This document shows positions 1 through 8,907 of a DNA stretch of 64,000 bases, piece by piece. The notes beneath the pieces were generated by a model. That model made no database searches and was not told the origin of the DNA. It saw only the letters and a list, made by a program, of their open reading frames with translations. The stretch lies in NCBI GenBank assembly GCA_002796835.1, contig LUGL01000030.1, forward strand, positions 17,989 to 81,988, read 5' to 3'. How positions within the stretch are numbered: position 1 is the first letter of the stretch; each line of letters opens with the position of its first letter. Both the position numbers and the translations under genes were made by a program. The stretch comes from Elainella saxicola E1. GTDB taxonomy: Bacteria; Cyanobacteriota; Cyanobacteriia; Elainellales; Elainellaceae.

Positions 1-1050
1 AAAATCAAACTCCCATTATTAGGGGTCATTCCTTTGCATGGCGATCTGAATATCGTTCGTCCCGGCATGCATGTGGTCGATCTGGGAATTCACATCAAAC
101 AAAGCCCTGGTTCGTTGAAGCAGGTCATGGGTTTAAGTGAGCCAGTCTTACTGGCATCTGCTCAGACGGCTGAGGTGCAGATTCCTGAGGCGCAGATTCC
201 TGAGATTCAAGCTGCTGAGGTGGCAAGACCTGAGGCGGCAAGTTCTGAGACAGCAAGTCCTGAGGCATTCGGAGAAGCATCCAGCATCGAAGTTGGCCAA
301 ACCGGTCGAACACAACCAGCTCCTGATCCAGGCAATCTGCTAGCTACAGAAGAGCTTGAGATGATTGAGTCAGCCTTAGCCCATAGCGAAACCAGTCGAG
401 ATTACTGGCTACAGGAATATGGAGCCTATGGTTTCTTGGAAGCCTTCCGTACGCTCTATGCCAATATTGCGCGACTTGATAAACAGCCAATTCGATCGAT
501 CGTGATCAATTCGGCCCTCCCTGGTGAAGGTCGAACCACGGTAGCAATTCATTTGGCCCAAGCTGCTGCGGCCATGGGCAAACGGGTTTTACTGGTGGAT
601 GCTCATCTCCGCAAAGGTGGCACGCAAATCCATACGCTATTGGGTGTGCCAGAACATGTTGGTTTAGGGGACTACCTCATGGGAAATGCCTCGCTGCAAC
701 AAGTGGTACAGTCGCTCTCCTGGGAATCGGGTCTATTTTTGATTGGTGCAGGTGAAATTCCGCTTGATCCCACCCGTCTGCTGGCGTCTCAAAAAATGCA
801 AGATCTGATGAGCGAGCTGGCTCAGTCGTTTGATTTAGTAATTTACGATGTGTTGCCTTTAATGGGCTTAGCTGATGTGAAGCTGCTGGCCGCTCAGTCT
901 GATGGAATTATGCTGGTAACTAGCTTAGGAAAACGCAAGAGTGTTCATGCACTCGGACAGACGATCGAACGCTTAAATGCCGCTCGGTTACCAATCCTGG
1001 GAATTGTGGTGAACAAGGCGAAGAAATACAACGTTGATTTATATGCTTAG
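1..1050 (+). CDS. Exopolysaccharide BY-kinase-like ATPase, C-terminal part, motifs degenerate
   Basis: The reading frame is open from base 1, so this is the 3' part of a gene that begins upstream. The opening residues (KLPLLGVIPLH) match the segment before the kinase domain in Wzc/CpsD-type polysaccharide co-polymerases. A Glu/Ala/Pro-rich linker with short repeats (about 170-290) precedes a P-loop domain starting near the FLEAFRTLYANI motif. Such proteins normally autophosphorylate on tyrosines and control polysaccharide chain length at the inner membrane. Here all three nucleotide motifs deviate: Walker A reads PGEGRTT (Lys to Arg), Walker A' reads LLVDAHLR (second Asp to His), and Walker B reads VIYDVLPL instead of a D-[ST]-P-P form. 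The Tyr-rich tail is also missing. It is probably a pseudokinase regulator of an EPS locus. The family call is firm; loss of activity is inferred. Confidence 0.85.
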   Translation, partial: KIKLPLLGVIPLHGDLNIVRPGMHVVDLGIHIKQSPGSLKQVMGLSEPVLLASAQTAEVQIPEAQIPEIQAAEVARPEAASSETASPEAFGEASSIEVGQTGRTQPAPDPGNLLATEELEMIESALAHSETSRDYWLQEYGAYGFLEAFRTLYANIARLDKQPIRSIVINSALPGEGRTTVAIHLAQAAAAMGKRVLLVDAHLRKGGTQIHTLLGVPEHVGLGDYLMGNASLQQVVQSLSWESGLFLIGAGEIPLDPTRLLASQKMQDLMSELAQSFDLVIYDVLPLMGLADVKLLAAQSDGIMLVTSLGKRKSVHALGQTIERLNAARLPILGIVVNKAKKYNVDLYA

Positions 1051-1263
1051 TGAAAATGCCTAGCTGAGATCGCCAATACGGGCGTAAATCTACGATCCTT
1101 AACCATTGCCTGGAGGACTGAAAAATTAGGCATATTCTCCATTCAGGTATTTCTCGGCTTCTTCTAATATCAAAGTAGTTGTCTCCCTAATTCATTCAGT
1201 TCCCTGTTTGATGGATCGGCATCTAGAAAGCTTACTGTTTCGTCACACTTGTTTTGCTTTACA

Positions 1264-2700
1264 ATGCCGAAATCGTTATCAACTCATTCCATTGGCAATA
1301 TTGAATCGCTGGCTGACGCTCCGATCGGGGTAGGCGGTGACTCACTGTTGGGCAACACATTCGGTGTTCTAACAGATCACCGATCTGTTGAAGGAGATCA
1401 ACGTAGACAGCTATCTATACAGGAATATCAAGTTTCCAGTCGGTCTTTGCCTTCGTCTGATTCTCATGCAGATTCTGATACGGATTTACTGACAGGATAT
1501 GGCGTCAAATCGATCCATTCCTCAGATCGGGGTACTGAATCGCAGGCAACTTTCTCCTCAAAGACAGCGTTAGCCTCGGCTTCCAGTACAGCATCTCGTT
1601 CTTCTCGCGCACCTTCTGGCCTTGTCAACTTAATGGAGGTTCCCTTACCGCCGAATCAAGCCCAGGGAACCAAACAGTATATTATTCAATTCAAAAATTC
1701 AGTCACCAATATTTCCGATCAAGCGAATCGTTTGGTTAATCGGTATCAGGGACAGCTCTCCCAGGTCTATGACAGCTCCCTCAAAGGTTTTGCTGCTAAG
1801 CTCTCGACCAGTGCGCTGCAAGCGCTCAAACAGCAAAGCTCGATCGCTGCAATCTATGAAGATGTGCCTGTGAAGTTGGGGCCATCAACAGCGCAACCAC
1901 AACAATCGCAAAGTAATCTCAAGAATCGGGCGATCGTCCAATCGACCCAATCGACGCCTTGGGGAATTAATCGAGTGGGTGGCACGAAAGATGGTACCGG
2001 CAAAACGGTTTGGATTATTGATACGGGTGTGGACTATAAACATCCTGATCTGAGAGTCGATACTCGCCGCGCCAAAACTTTTATCGGTCGATCCGCTACA
2101 GATGATAATGGTCATGGTACCCATGTCGCTGGGACGATCGCCGCACTCAATAACACGATCGGCGTTGTGGGTGTTGCAGCGGGAGCAACGGTTGTGCCTG
2201 TAAAAGTGCTCGATAAAAATGGGTCTGGCTATTTATCTGATGTGATCGCGGGAGTAGATTACGTCGCAAAATATGCCAAAGCAGGAGAGGTCGTCAACAT
2301 GAGCTTGGGGGGTGGTTATTACCAACCCTTGAATGATGCAGTGCTCAGAGCGGCTGCAAAAGGGATCAAGTTTGCGATCGCTGCTGGAAATTCAGCACAA
2401 GATGTAGCGACCGCCTCCCCTGCTAGCACCAATGGCGTTAACGTTTTTACGGTTTCTGCGATCGATTCCACAGATACATTGGCCAGCTTCTCTAACTTCG
2501 GGGCTGGAATTGACTATGCAGCTCCCGGTGTCGGCATTCTATCAACCTGGCCGGGTGGAACCTACACAACCCTCAGCGGAACTTCCATGGCAACTCCCCA
2601 CGTTGCAGGTTTACTTCTACTAGGAACTCCCGGTGTGAATGGCGTTGTGAAGGGCGATCGAGATACGTTTAACGAAGGAATTGCATTCGGCGTAGTCTAA
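1264..2700 (+). CDS. Subtilisin-like serine protease (S8) with I9-type propeptide
   Basis: 478 residues from the first ATG; an in-frame TTG 15 bp upstream is less likely. The first 120 residues are Ser-rich and low complexity with no clear signal peptide. An inhibitor-I9-like propeptide follows (about 130-205, starting QYIIQFKNSV). The S8 domain has the full triad: Asp253 in WIIDTGVDY, His284 in NGHGTHVAG and Ser441 in GTSMATPHVAG. The protein stops about 37 residues after the catalytic Ser, so it carries no C-terminal sorting domain. It is transcribed towards the cyanoexosortase operon on the opposite strand. It may process surface proteins, but that is context only. The family is certain; substrate and location are unknown. 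Confidence 0.9.
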   Translation: MPKSLSTHSIGNIESLADAPIGVGGDSLLGNTFGVLTDHRSVEGDQRRQLSIQEYQVSSRSLPSSDSHADSDTDLLTGYGVKSIHSSDRGTESQATFSSKTALASASSTASRSSRAPSGLVNLMEVPLPPNQAQGTKQYIIQFKNSVTNISDQANRLVNRYQGQLSQVYDSSLKGFAAKLSTSALQALKQQSSIAAIYEDVPVKLGPSTAQPQQSQSNLKNRAIVQSTQSTPWGINRVGGTKDGTGKTVWIIDTGVDYKHPDLRVDTRRAKTFIGRSATDDNGHGTHVAGTIAALNNTIGVVGVAAGATVVPVKVLDKNGSGYLSDVIAGVDYVAKYAKAGEVVNMSLGGGYYQPLNDAVLRAAAKGIKFAIAAGNSAQDVATASPASTNGVNVFTVSAIDSTDTLASFSNFGAGIDYAAPGVGILSTWPGGTYTTLSGTSMATPHVAGLLLLGTPGVNGVVKGDRDTFNEGIAFGVV

Positions 2701-2774
2701 ATCCCTGTTTCAAAAAGGCTTGAGTCAGGTGCTTTGATTAATCGAGTAGGTTGGCCCAATCAGTCAGGTTGTTA

Positions 2775-3497
2775 TCATCTAACACCACTGGTTGGGCTTT
2801 TAGACATCCACCAAGATGCGATCGATCGCCATTGTTCTTCTAGGAGTTGCTCTGCAAGGGCATCATCATTTGCAATGAATTTCTGATTATTACTGGTAGT
2901 ACTTCCTGAATTGATTTTCTCAGTAGGAATGGAGAGCTGTACCCATAAGCAGCGTTTGTCTAGTAGGCTATTCTGACCGATCGCCCAACCCAGGAGTCGA
3001 TCAGGTTGCCAAATGTGCTGATAAAGTTGGCTACGAAACTGAGCAGGCGTCACGAAGCTATGACCCGCTGGGCTCAAGCAGCTCTCTAGATAGACATTCC
3101 CTTGCTGGGTAAACCGACGGTAGAAACCGATCGGAGTTTGAACATCCTGAAATTTGGGTGGGTTTGCTTTCCAGCTCAGTTGTTCTTGAATCAGTTTATG
3201 AATGTTGCCGCCTGTGTTGACTACGTCCCGTAACTCTAATTGAATTGGGATTCCACTACGAATATAGCGGTATTTTTGACCTGAAAGAATTTGATCATAT
3301 TTGGGAGACTCAGCTTGCGGCAATTGGATCGGCTGAGATTCGAGCAACTGAGATTCTGGTAGCGGTAAAGCTTGCGGCAAAGGAATCGCTGTATATTGAC
3401 GTTGACTCGTCGTTGGATCAAGCAGCAATTTGCCGATCGTCAGTGCAATCCCTACACAAATTCCACTCAATAGCAAGTGACGGCTTGGCGGTTTCAT
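2775..3497 (-). CDS. Cyanoexosortase A system-associated protein
   Basis: 240 residues with one N-terminal membrane anchor (about 8-25) and an extracytoplasmic remainder. Its start overlaps the stop of the exosortase gene by 4 bp (ATGA), so the two are translationally coupled. Proteins of this size, topology and position accompany cyanoexosortase A in cyanobacteria and resemble EpsI-type partners of exosortases; their exact role is not established. The N-terminal third after the anchor is Pro/Leu/Gln-rich. A central region around YIRSGIPIQLELRDVVNTGG looks like the conserved core. The name rests on gene order and general resemblance rather than on a catalytic motif. Confidence 0.75.
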   Translation of the reverse strand: MKPPSRHLLLSGICVGIALTIGKLLLDPTTSQRQYTAIPLPQALPLPESQLLESQPIQLPQAESPKYDQILSGQKYRYIRSGIPIQLELRDVVNTGGNIHKLIQEQLSWKANPPKFQDVQTPIGFYRRFTQQGNVYLESCLSPAGHSFVTPAQFRSQLYQHIWQPDRLLGWAIGQNSLLDKRCLWVQLSIPTEKINSGSTTSNNQKFIANDDALAEQLLEEQWRSIASWWMSKSPTSGVR

Positions 3498-4321
3498 GAA
3501 ACTTCCTCGGCAGGTGCGATCAACATCTGGCTACAAAGAGCAAAAAGGATAATGCCCAGCGTCGAAAAAATTTGGGCACCTTGTGGACCATGCCAGAATT
3601 CGAATCGATCGGGCTGGCTAACGACCAAAAGCATGATGGAGATGCGAACGCTACTTAACAAAAAGGTGATACCTCCCGCAAGCAGAAAAATATATCCCTG
3701 CTGATAAATGCTGGTAGGAAATAAGAGAATCAACAAAACAGAAAGTTGAATTAATAAGATGAAAATTGGAACTCCAGTGCAGCCATACTCTACAGTGACT
3801 GCCCGATCGTCCATCAAAACTGCTGTCCCTTGCCGAATCACATCAACTCCAACATAATGCAGGAAAAAAGTGGTGCTCTGGGCCAGTATTGTTTGAATTG
3901 ACGATCCTAACCAGGGCTCGATGATTTGAGCGGCTGTTCCACTCGGAACCATCAACGTTAAGACGATCAATCCCTCACGCCAATATTGTTTGAGACGAGG
4001 CCCAGAGGCTAATAATCCTAGACTAAGTGCTGCGACCCCAGGAAAAAGACGCACATAGGTAGACTCAAACCAGAAGAGAGATACGCTTTTGGTCAGGACT
4101 AACCCCATTAAGACAGTTGCAACAAGACTGGAAATCCAATCGCTGGTCAAATTTAAATCTTTCCGTCGTTGCCAGAGCAAGAAGACGATCGCACCCCAAA
4201 ACAACACGTTCAGCATCATCTGATCGGTTTGTTGAGTCAATCTCCAAGTCAGAGTGAGGTGTAAAGCAATGAGACCTAAACCGATGAGACCGAGCCAGAA
4301 CTGCGTTTTTTGAGTATTCAT
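3494..4321 (-). CDS. crtA: Cyanoexosortase A
   Basis: 275 residues from the ATG at 4321, which lies 4 bp after the stop of the upstream hpsJ-like gene. A longer upstream reading would overlap hpsJ and add non-conserved sequence. Exosortases are multi-spanning transpeptidases that cleave C-terminal sorting signals and probably attach the protein to surface polysaccharide. The three catalytic motifs are visible: Cys181 in EYGCTGVP, Arg in LSSVRIS and His in EFWHGPQG, with about eight hydrophobic segments between and around them. Two likely substrates with PFE-CTERM signals are encoded a few kb away on the other strand (5652-6587 and 8041-8907). Confidence 0.9.
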   Translation of the reverse strand: MNTQKTQFWLGLIGLGLIALHLTLTWRLTQQTDQMMLNVLFWGAIVFLLWQRRKDLNLTSDWISSLVATVLMGLVLTKSVSLFWFESTYVRLFPGVAALSLGLLASGPRLKQYWREGLIVLTLMVPSGTAAQIIEPWLGSSIQTILAQSTTFFLHYVGVDVIRQGTAVLMDDRAVTVEYGCTGVPIFILLIQLSVLLILLFPTSIYQQGYIFLLAGGITFLLSSVRISIMLLVVSQPDRFEFWHGPQGAQIFSTLGIILFALCSQMLIAPAEEVS

Positions 4322-4325
4322 GATC

Positions 4326-5297
4326 TCAAATATTGCGACGGTGACTGCGATGCACAGGACGCTGCATTTTTTTGATCGCTTGATTGACGCTGCTGATGGG
4401 CGATCCGTTTGCTGCAATGGGTGGAGTTGAAGCAGATCGACGGCTGGCCGCAGCGCTGTATTTCCAAGATCTAGCATCCCTTGCCCAGCGAGTGCAGACC
4501 CAAACATAGGCGAAGATCATGCCAGCAATAAGCACTTGCAGCACCAGTTTGGCGGTGTTTTTGACCAAATTAAACCGCAAATTCGATCGCGCCTGGTTCG
4601 CCTTTTCATCCGTTTGCTGTTTTGCTTTCTGCAAGTTTTCTAAAGCTTGTTGCTTAGCTTGTTCTGTATTCTTGGGGGCATTGGGCAATTTGCCTTTGTC
4701 ATCTGGAGCGGGAATCAAGCTTTGCAATTCTGCAGAAGAGGCTTTGTCGATCTGCTTTTTGGTGGTGTCAATCTGCATTTTCTGCTGGTCCACCTGAACC
4801 GTAATTTGTTCGTTGTTGAAACGGCTAATCCGAACGGAATCAAACAAGGTTAGGGGTAAGAGGAGGAAAAAGACGATCGCGATGATCAGCGTCAACCAGG
4901 ACAAAAATTTGAGGATGGGTTGCTCAATTCGTTTACGAGCCTCGGTTTCACCAAAGAAAACCAGCATAAATGCCAGCAGTGGCACGGGCGCTAATTTCGC
5001 TAAATCCCCAATCGTTTGATATTCCCAAACTGGGTTAGAAAGTTCGGGAGGTACCAGCACATAGAGTAAGTCAATGCAGGCCAACAGGATTAATCCGTAC
5101 CCGATCGCTCGCATGACTTGTAGCGTAGTCGATGAGGTGAAGCTGGCAAGCAAACTGGGTTCGGGCTTGGAATGCCTCATGTCTGGTTTTGTGGGAGATT
5201 CCGCTTCAGGAGGCGTGGATTCAGGCACCGGTGAGGTCATTTCGGCTTCTGAGTTGCCCTCTAGCGGAAAGGAGGAGTCAGGTTGAAAAGTTGTCAT
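4326..5297 (-). CDS. HpsJ-B-like hormogonium polysaccharide protein
   Basis: 323 residues. The N-terminal 55 residues are Pro/Glu/Ser-rich and cytosolic in character. Hydrophobic segments follow at roughly 62-85, 103-118 and 133-155. A long Gln/Lys/Ala coiled coil (about 165-245) comes next, then a last membrane segment (about 255-272) and a basic tail. This layout matches the HpsJ family, whose founding member in Nostoc belongs to the hormogonium polysaccharide locus needed for gliding. The gene is first of a three-gene operon with the exosortase and its partner, with 4 bp between hpsJ and the exosortase. Membership is based on topology, the coiled coil and neighbours. Confidence 0.75.
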   Translation of the reverse strand: MTTFQPDSSFPLEGNSEAEMTSPVPESTPPEAESPTKPDMRHSKPEPSLLASFTSSTTLQVMRAIGYGLILLACIDLLYVLVPPELSNPVWEYQTIGDLAKLAPVPLLAFMLVFFGETEARKRIEQPILKFLSWLTLIIAIVFFLLLPLTLFDSVRISRFNNEQITVQVDQQKMQIDTTKKQIDKASSAELQSLIPAPDDKGKLPNAPKNTEQAKQQALENLQKAKQQTDEKANQARSNLRFNLVKNTAKLVLQVLIAGMIFAYVWVCTRWARDARSWKYSAAASRRSASTPPIAANGSPISSVNQAIKKMQRPVHRSHRRNI

Positions 5298-5651
5298 GGC
5301 GGAAATTCTTTAAGACTTTATCCAGCCTAAAAAGCAGATGTTTTCGTTCAGGCTTGTTTTACGACAGGTTTGATCAATGAGAAGTCAGACGTTACACAAA
5401 CACGATCGCAAGCATTTCTTTTAAATACTAGATATATCCCGTCTCAGGAGCATTCGCAGGAGTGCTCCTCTCTCTCCATTGCATTGCTAGCGATTGGATT
5501 CTCTATCTCCTAAAACCCCCTGTGTTCCTGGTTGATAATTGCTAGCTCGATCGTTGTCTGGAAAATGGCGATCGGCAGAGCTGGAATGGGTCAAGATGCT
5601 TGGCTAGATAAAGCGACCATTGCTCAATCGCGTATAGGAAATCGATTTGTC
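5298..5651. other. Divergent intergenic region between hpsJ-like and PFE-CTERM genes
   Basis: 354 bp that must hold promoters for both directions. A 20-bp string at 5397-5416 (ACAAACACGATCGCAAGCAT) recurs with one change at 6606-6625, after the PFE-CTERM gene; both copies contain a HIP1-like core. I see no clear operator or riboswitch. Confidence 0.4.
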
Positions 5652-6587
5652 ATGTCCTCTCTCCTTGACACTCAAACTAATAGTCTTTCCTCCACTGAAG
5701 TCTCTGTTGGCTATATTGACAACTATGCTCAGAATTCTGGAACGACTTCAACCCAACTTAAAGATTTAGGCACCCAAGAAAGTGCCGATCTGCAACTTAG
5801 CCCCAGTGATATTTGGTTAACTGCTCCTACTCAATTGGACCTGGCACCCGACTATAATCTGCTGTCAGCCACAACCACGAATAATGATGTGCTTTATCAG
5901 CCTTCAGCAGAATTAGCGGCCCAAGGCGTGACCTATGATTCGTCGCCGACCCTTAGCGTGCTTGCTGCTTCAGGAGCTCAGGCAGATCTCAGTTTGAAGA
6001 CATGGGATCAGAACTCGGCTCCGATCCAAGGAACGTCAGTCAATTATTCAATTGCTTCAGATGGAACCTTGCAAACCACTGGACAATCGCTCAGCTCCTC
6101 AAGTTCTGGCATTTTTGTTTCTCGCACTGGAACAGATAGTTCGCTGTATTTGGCCAACACGGGCAGTGGGACGATCAGTACACCCTTTTCGCTGACCGGT
6201 TCTGGAAGCACCTCTGATACCAGCACACAGGATAATGGCTCCTCACCTGGAACCACAACCAGTACGAATTCAGGTAACACACCAACGACAAGTACTGATA
6301 CAGGGAGTACACCAACGACAAGTACTGATACAGGGAGTACACCAACGACGAGTACTGATACTCAGCTAACTTCAAACTCAACAGCAAGTTCAACTTCGAT
6401 CGATTTTGGAAGAACGACCTCTAGCAGCCTGACGACCCTATCCACTTCCAGTTCCGATCCGGTGCCTGTCCCGTTCGAAATGCATTCGACGATCGGGTTA
6501 TTGATTGTCAGTTTTATCCTGGCTAAGCGGTTTTTCCATCAGCAGAAAGAAAAAAAACTGACCAGCATTTGCTACGCGAATCAATAG
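5652..6587 (+). CDS. PFE-CTERM surface protein (cyanoexosortase A substrate)
   Basis: 311 residues from the ATG at 5652. This start aligns with the start of its paralogue at 8041 and has AGGAAA about 12 bases upstream; in-frame starts further upstream only add unconserved residues. No classical signal peptide is visible. The body is Ser/Thr/Asp-rich and has three near-perfect 10-residue repeats (TGSTPTTSTD type, DNA 6280-6369). The C-terminus carries PVPFEMHSTIGLLIVSFILAKRFF, that is, a PFE motif, a membrane helix and a basic stop. This tripartite signal is the type cut by cyanoexosortase A, encoded 1.3 kb away. It is likely an extracellular, possibly glycan-linked protein. Confidence 0.85.
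   Translation: MSSLLDTQTNSLSSTEVSVGYIDNYAQNSGTTSTQLKDLGTQESADLQLSPSDIWLTAPTQLDLAPDYNLLSATTTNNDVLYQPSAELAAQGVTYDSSPTLSVLAASGAQADLSLKTWDQNSAPIQGTSVNYSIASDGTLQTTGQSLSSSSSGIFVSRTGTDSSLYLANTGSGTISTPFSLTGSGSTSDTSTQDNGSSPGTTTSTNSGNTPTTSTDTGSTPTTSTDTGSTPTTSTDTQLTSNSTASSTSIDFGRTTSSSLTTLSTSSSDPVPVPFEMHSTIGLLIVSFILAKRFFHQQKEKKLTSICYANQ
6280..6369 (+). repeat. 30-bp in-frame tandem repeat, three copies
   Basis: Units start at 6280, 6310 and 6340 with ACACCAACGAC; the first two are identical and the third diverges at its end. The 30-bp period keeps frame and encodes a Thr/Ser/Gly linker, so copy number can vary without a frameshift. Confidence 0.9.
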
Positions 6588-6626
6588 CTCAAAGTCATAC
6601 ATTTCACAAACGCGATCGCAAGCATG

Positions 6627-6666
6627 GCCCCTTGATACTGAAAATGTAGACTTCAAGGGGCTTTTG
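6627..6666 (+). terminator. Rho-independent terminator after the PFE-CTERM gene
   Basis: Perfect 9-bp arms GCCCCTTGA (6627-6635) and TCAAGGGGC (6653-6661), followed by TTTTG. It overlaps the earliest possible TTG start of the next gene at 6664, which argues for a later start there. Confidence 0.7.
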
Positions 6667-6678
6667 ATTGGCCTTTCA

Positions 6679-7407
6679 ATGAATCAGTTTCTGACAATCA
6701 CATCTCTGTTCCAAGCAAGTCATCAGTGTTCCAAACAAGTCACCAGTCTTTTTAGCTCCTCACCCTTAAACATGTCATTTGTCACTTCTAAACCGCTGGT
6801 TCCAAGTTCATCGGTGTATCGCAAGCAGCGCCGTTTTTTAAAGACCTTTCTAATCACTTTATTGATTATTGGCATTAGCTACATTCCTGTTCGCTTGTCT
6901 CTCGCAACTATCTTTTATCCCACCCCTCAAGGCATCCTTACGTTGGGAGGTCGAGAATCACGAGAAGAGTTTACAGCAGAATTTGCCCGATCGCATCCTA
7001 ACCTCAAGGTTTGGATCTCATCCGGAGCGAAACCTGAAAAATCCCAATTATTTTTTAATGCAGCTGGTGTGGAATCTTCTAGAGTTCAGTTCGATCAGCG
7101 TGCAACTGATACCGTCACCAATTTCACCACCCTCGTTGATGATTTTGAACGTGAAGACATTCACCATTTGTACGTCATTACATCAGACTATCATATGCCC
7201 CGTGCTCAAGCGATCGCCACAGTTGTTTTAGGTAGCCGTGGAATTCGATTCACCCCGATTACAATTGCTTCCGGAGGGCCACCAGAATCGTCATTACGTG
7301 TTGTACGAGATATTCTGCGGTCTTTTATGTGGCTGCTGACTAATCACACCGGAGCTGGTCTGCGTTATCACCCGTTTGTTGAGGCTTTGAACCACCATGT
7401 ATCTTAA
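6679..7407 (+). CDS. YdcF/ElyC/SanA-like (DUF218) membrane protein
   Basis: 242 residues from the ATG at 6679; a second ATG at 6772 would remove 31 poorly conserved residues and is a fair alternative. One hydrophobic segment (about 58-75) precedes the domain. The DUF218 features are ILTLGGR near the start, a VWISSGA strand, and YVITSDYHMPRAQAI, the conserved Ser-Asp-x-His-x-x-Arg block of the family. Relatives act at the envelope in polysaccharide or peptidoglycan precursor metabolism, but the chemistry is unresolved. It overlaps the following acetyltransferase gene by 11 bp, so the two are probably co-translated. Confidence 0.8.
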   Translation: MNQFLTITSLFQASHQCSKQVTSLFSSSPLNMSFVTSKPLVPSSSVYRKQRRFLKTFLITLLIIGISYIPVRLSLATIFYPTPQGILTLGGRESREEFTAEFARSHPNLKVWISSGAKPEKSQLFFNAAGVESSRVQFDQRATDTVTNFTTLVDDFEREDIHHLYVITSDYHMPRAQAIATVVLGSRGIRFTPITIASGGPPESSLRVVRDILRSFMWLLTNHTGAGLRYHPFVEALNHHVS

Positions 7408-8005
7408 TCACTATACAATTGGCACCTACAGTCCAGGCGCACCTTACTGGCAGCAGCTCCTCTGGTATTTCTTGGGTTCCCCCCTGGTTCAGTCCTATTG
7501 GTTGCCCTGGTCCGCTCTGAAAGTTTGGATTTTGCGCAGATTTGGAGCAACGATCGGTCAACAAGTGCGGATTAAGCCCGGTGTTCGCGTTAAATTTCCC
7601 TGGCGACTGACTGTAGGTGATTTTGTTTGGATTGGCGAAAATGCTTGGCTCGATAATCTAGTCCCAATCCACTTAGATAGTCATGTGTGTGTTTCCCAAG
7701 ATGTCTATCTCTGTACTGGCAACCATGACTGGCAAGATTCTAACTTTCAACTCTGTCCAGCGCCGATTCATGTTCAGGAGGGCAGTTGGATCGCAGCTCG
7801 GAGTACGATCGGTCCTGGTGTCACAGTTGGTCGGGGTGCAGTCCTGGGGTTGGGGAGTGTGACTGGGCGATCGCTCTCGCCGATGACTATCTATGTCGGC
7901 AATCCGGCCCAACCTGTGAGGGCTAGAGTAATGCACTACGAAGAAAAGCAAGCTGCAACGGACAACCAGCAATTCTCTGATGCAACGTTGTCTACAGCCC
8001 GCTAA
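7397..8005 (+). CDS. WcaF-like hexapeptide-repeat acyltransferase
   Basis: 202 residues. The N-terminus (LLWYFLGSPLVQSYWLPWSALKV) is typical of the WcaF/putative colanic acid acetyltransferase family. It is followed by left-handed beta-helix hexapeptide turns from about residue 60 to 165. The conserved catalytic-type His is in CTGNHDW, and the segment after it (WIAARSTIGPGVTVGRGAVLGLGSV) is diagnostic. Such enzymes transfer acetyl groups from acetyl-CoA to sugars in exopolysaccharide assembly. The gene overlaps ydcF-like by 11 bp and lies 35 bp before the second PFE-CTERM gene, so all three may be one transcript. Confidence 0.85.
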   Translation: MYLNHYTIGTYSPGAPYWQQLLWYFLGSPLVQSYWLPWSALKVWILRRFGATIGQQVRIKPGVRVKFPWRLTVGDFVWIGENAWLDNLVPIHLDSHVCVSQDVYLCTGNHDWQDSNFQLCPAPIHVQEGSWIAARSTIGPGVTVGRGAVLGLGSVTGRSLSPMTIYVGNPAQPVRARVMHYEEKQAATDNQQFSDATLSTAR

Positions 8006-8040
8006 AGAACGATTTCCTCAAGTAATATTAAGGATGTGTT

Positions 8041-8907
8041 ATGGCAGCTTCAACTGATCTCAGCAACATTTCATCTGCGACTTCTATTTCCGTAGGGCCA
8101 ATCCAGAGCTATATTCAAGGCTCAACCTGGTTTGATCTAACGAAATATAAAAATCTGGGTTCTCAAGAGCGGGTTTCGATCGACTTAAAATCCAGCAACC
8201 TCTGGATGATTGACAGTAGCCAACTCTATTTGCCTTACTCTTATGCCCCCCGTGTGGCCTTTATCAATGAAGGTGCAGGCTACCAATCTCCGATCAAAAT
8301 CTCGGCAACTGGAGGAACTACTGCTCAGGCGACTGTCTTTAAGAACCTCTCTGGTTCTAACAGCATTCTGCCCAGTGCTGATGGACCGCTGAAATTGGGA
8401 GATTGGGTGCAGCTCTCCATGATTCAAGCCAACACCCAGCTCAATTTTTCCGTGACGCCAAACGGAGTTTTTCAGCCCAACAATCGCCCTCTCAGCACAG
8501 ATCCCAGTCTGAATCCGGTCAGTTCTTATAATCCGAATAGCCCTGTCTTCTGGGCTGCCTATGCTGACCCGAAAGCGACTCGTCCGATCATTCTCCTCGG
8601 CTATGAAGATATTGCTGGGAAAGGTAGTGATAATGATTTCAATGATGGCATTTTGGCCGTTGATCTAGGTACCGAGAATTTTACGTCAATTTTTACATCA
8701 GCAAATCTGGGCCAAAATGCCAAAATCAATTTAAAGACTGCCCAAACCGTTCCGGTTCCCTTTGAGTTGCATTCATCTCTAGGGTTATTGTTAGCAATCT
8801 TTATTGTTGGGCGTCGTTTTTTGCAGCGTCGTTTTCTGCAGCCTGTTCAAGCTGTTGCTGAAATGCCTTCATCTACTTATCCATCACCAAAGTTGATCGC
8901 TGATTAG
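8041..8907 (+). CDS. Second PFE-CTERM surface protein with DUF4114-like domain
   Basis: 288 residues, ATG at 8041 with AAGGA about 8 bases upstream. The N-terminus resembles the PFE-CTERM protein at 5652 (a Ser/Thr-rich start, then VGPIQSYIQ and a NLGSQERVSIDLKSSNLWMID block). The central part contains ILLGYEDIAGKGSDNDFNDGILAV; this EDxxG-SDxDFNDxxxxV pattern is typical of DUF4114/secreted calcium-binding-like domains. The C-terminus TVPVPFELHSSLGLLLAIFIVGRRF is the PFE-CTERM signal with a basic end. It is a second likely substrate of the exosortase encoded at 3494-4321. Confidence 0.85.
   Translation: MAASTDLSNISSATSISVGPIQSYIQGSTWFDLTKYKNLGSQERVSIDLKSSNLWMIDSSQLYLPYSYAPRVAFINEGAGYQSPIKISATGGTTAQATVFKNLSGSNSILPSADGPLKLGDWVQLSMIQANTQLNFSVTPNGVFQPNNRPLSTDPSLNPVSSYNPNSPVFWAAYADPKATRPIILLGYEDIAGKGSDNDFNDGILAVDLGTENFTSIFTSANLGQNAKINLKTAQTVPVPFELHSSLGLLLAIFIVGRRFLQRRFLQPVQAVAEMPSSTYPSPKLIAD

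Noticed and set aside
170..290. Repeated CTGAGG-like units in gene 1 taken as a possible repeat array
   Set aside because: They code for a Glu/Ala/Pro linker in frame within one gene.
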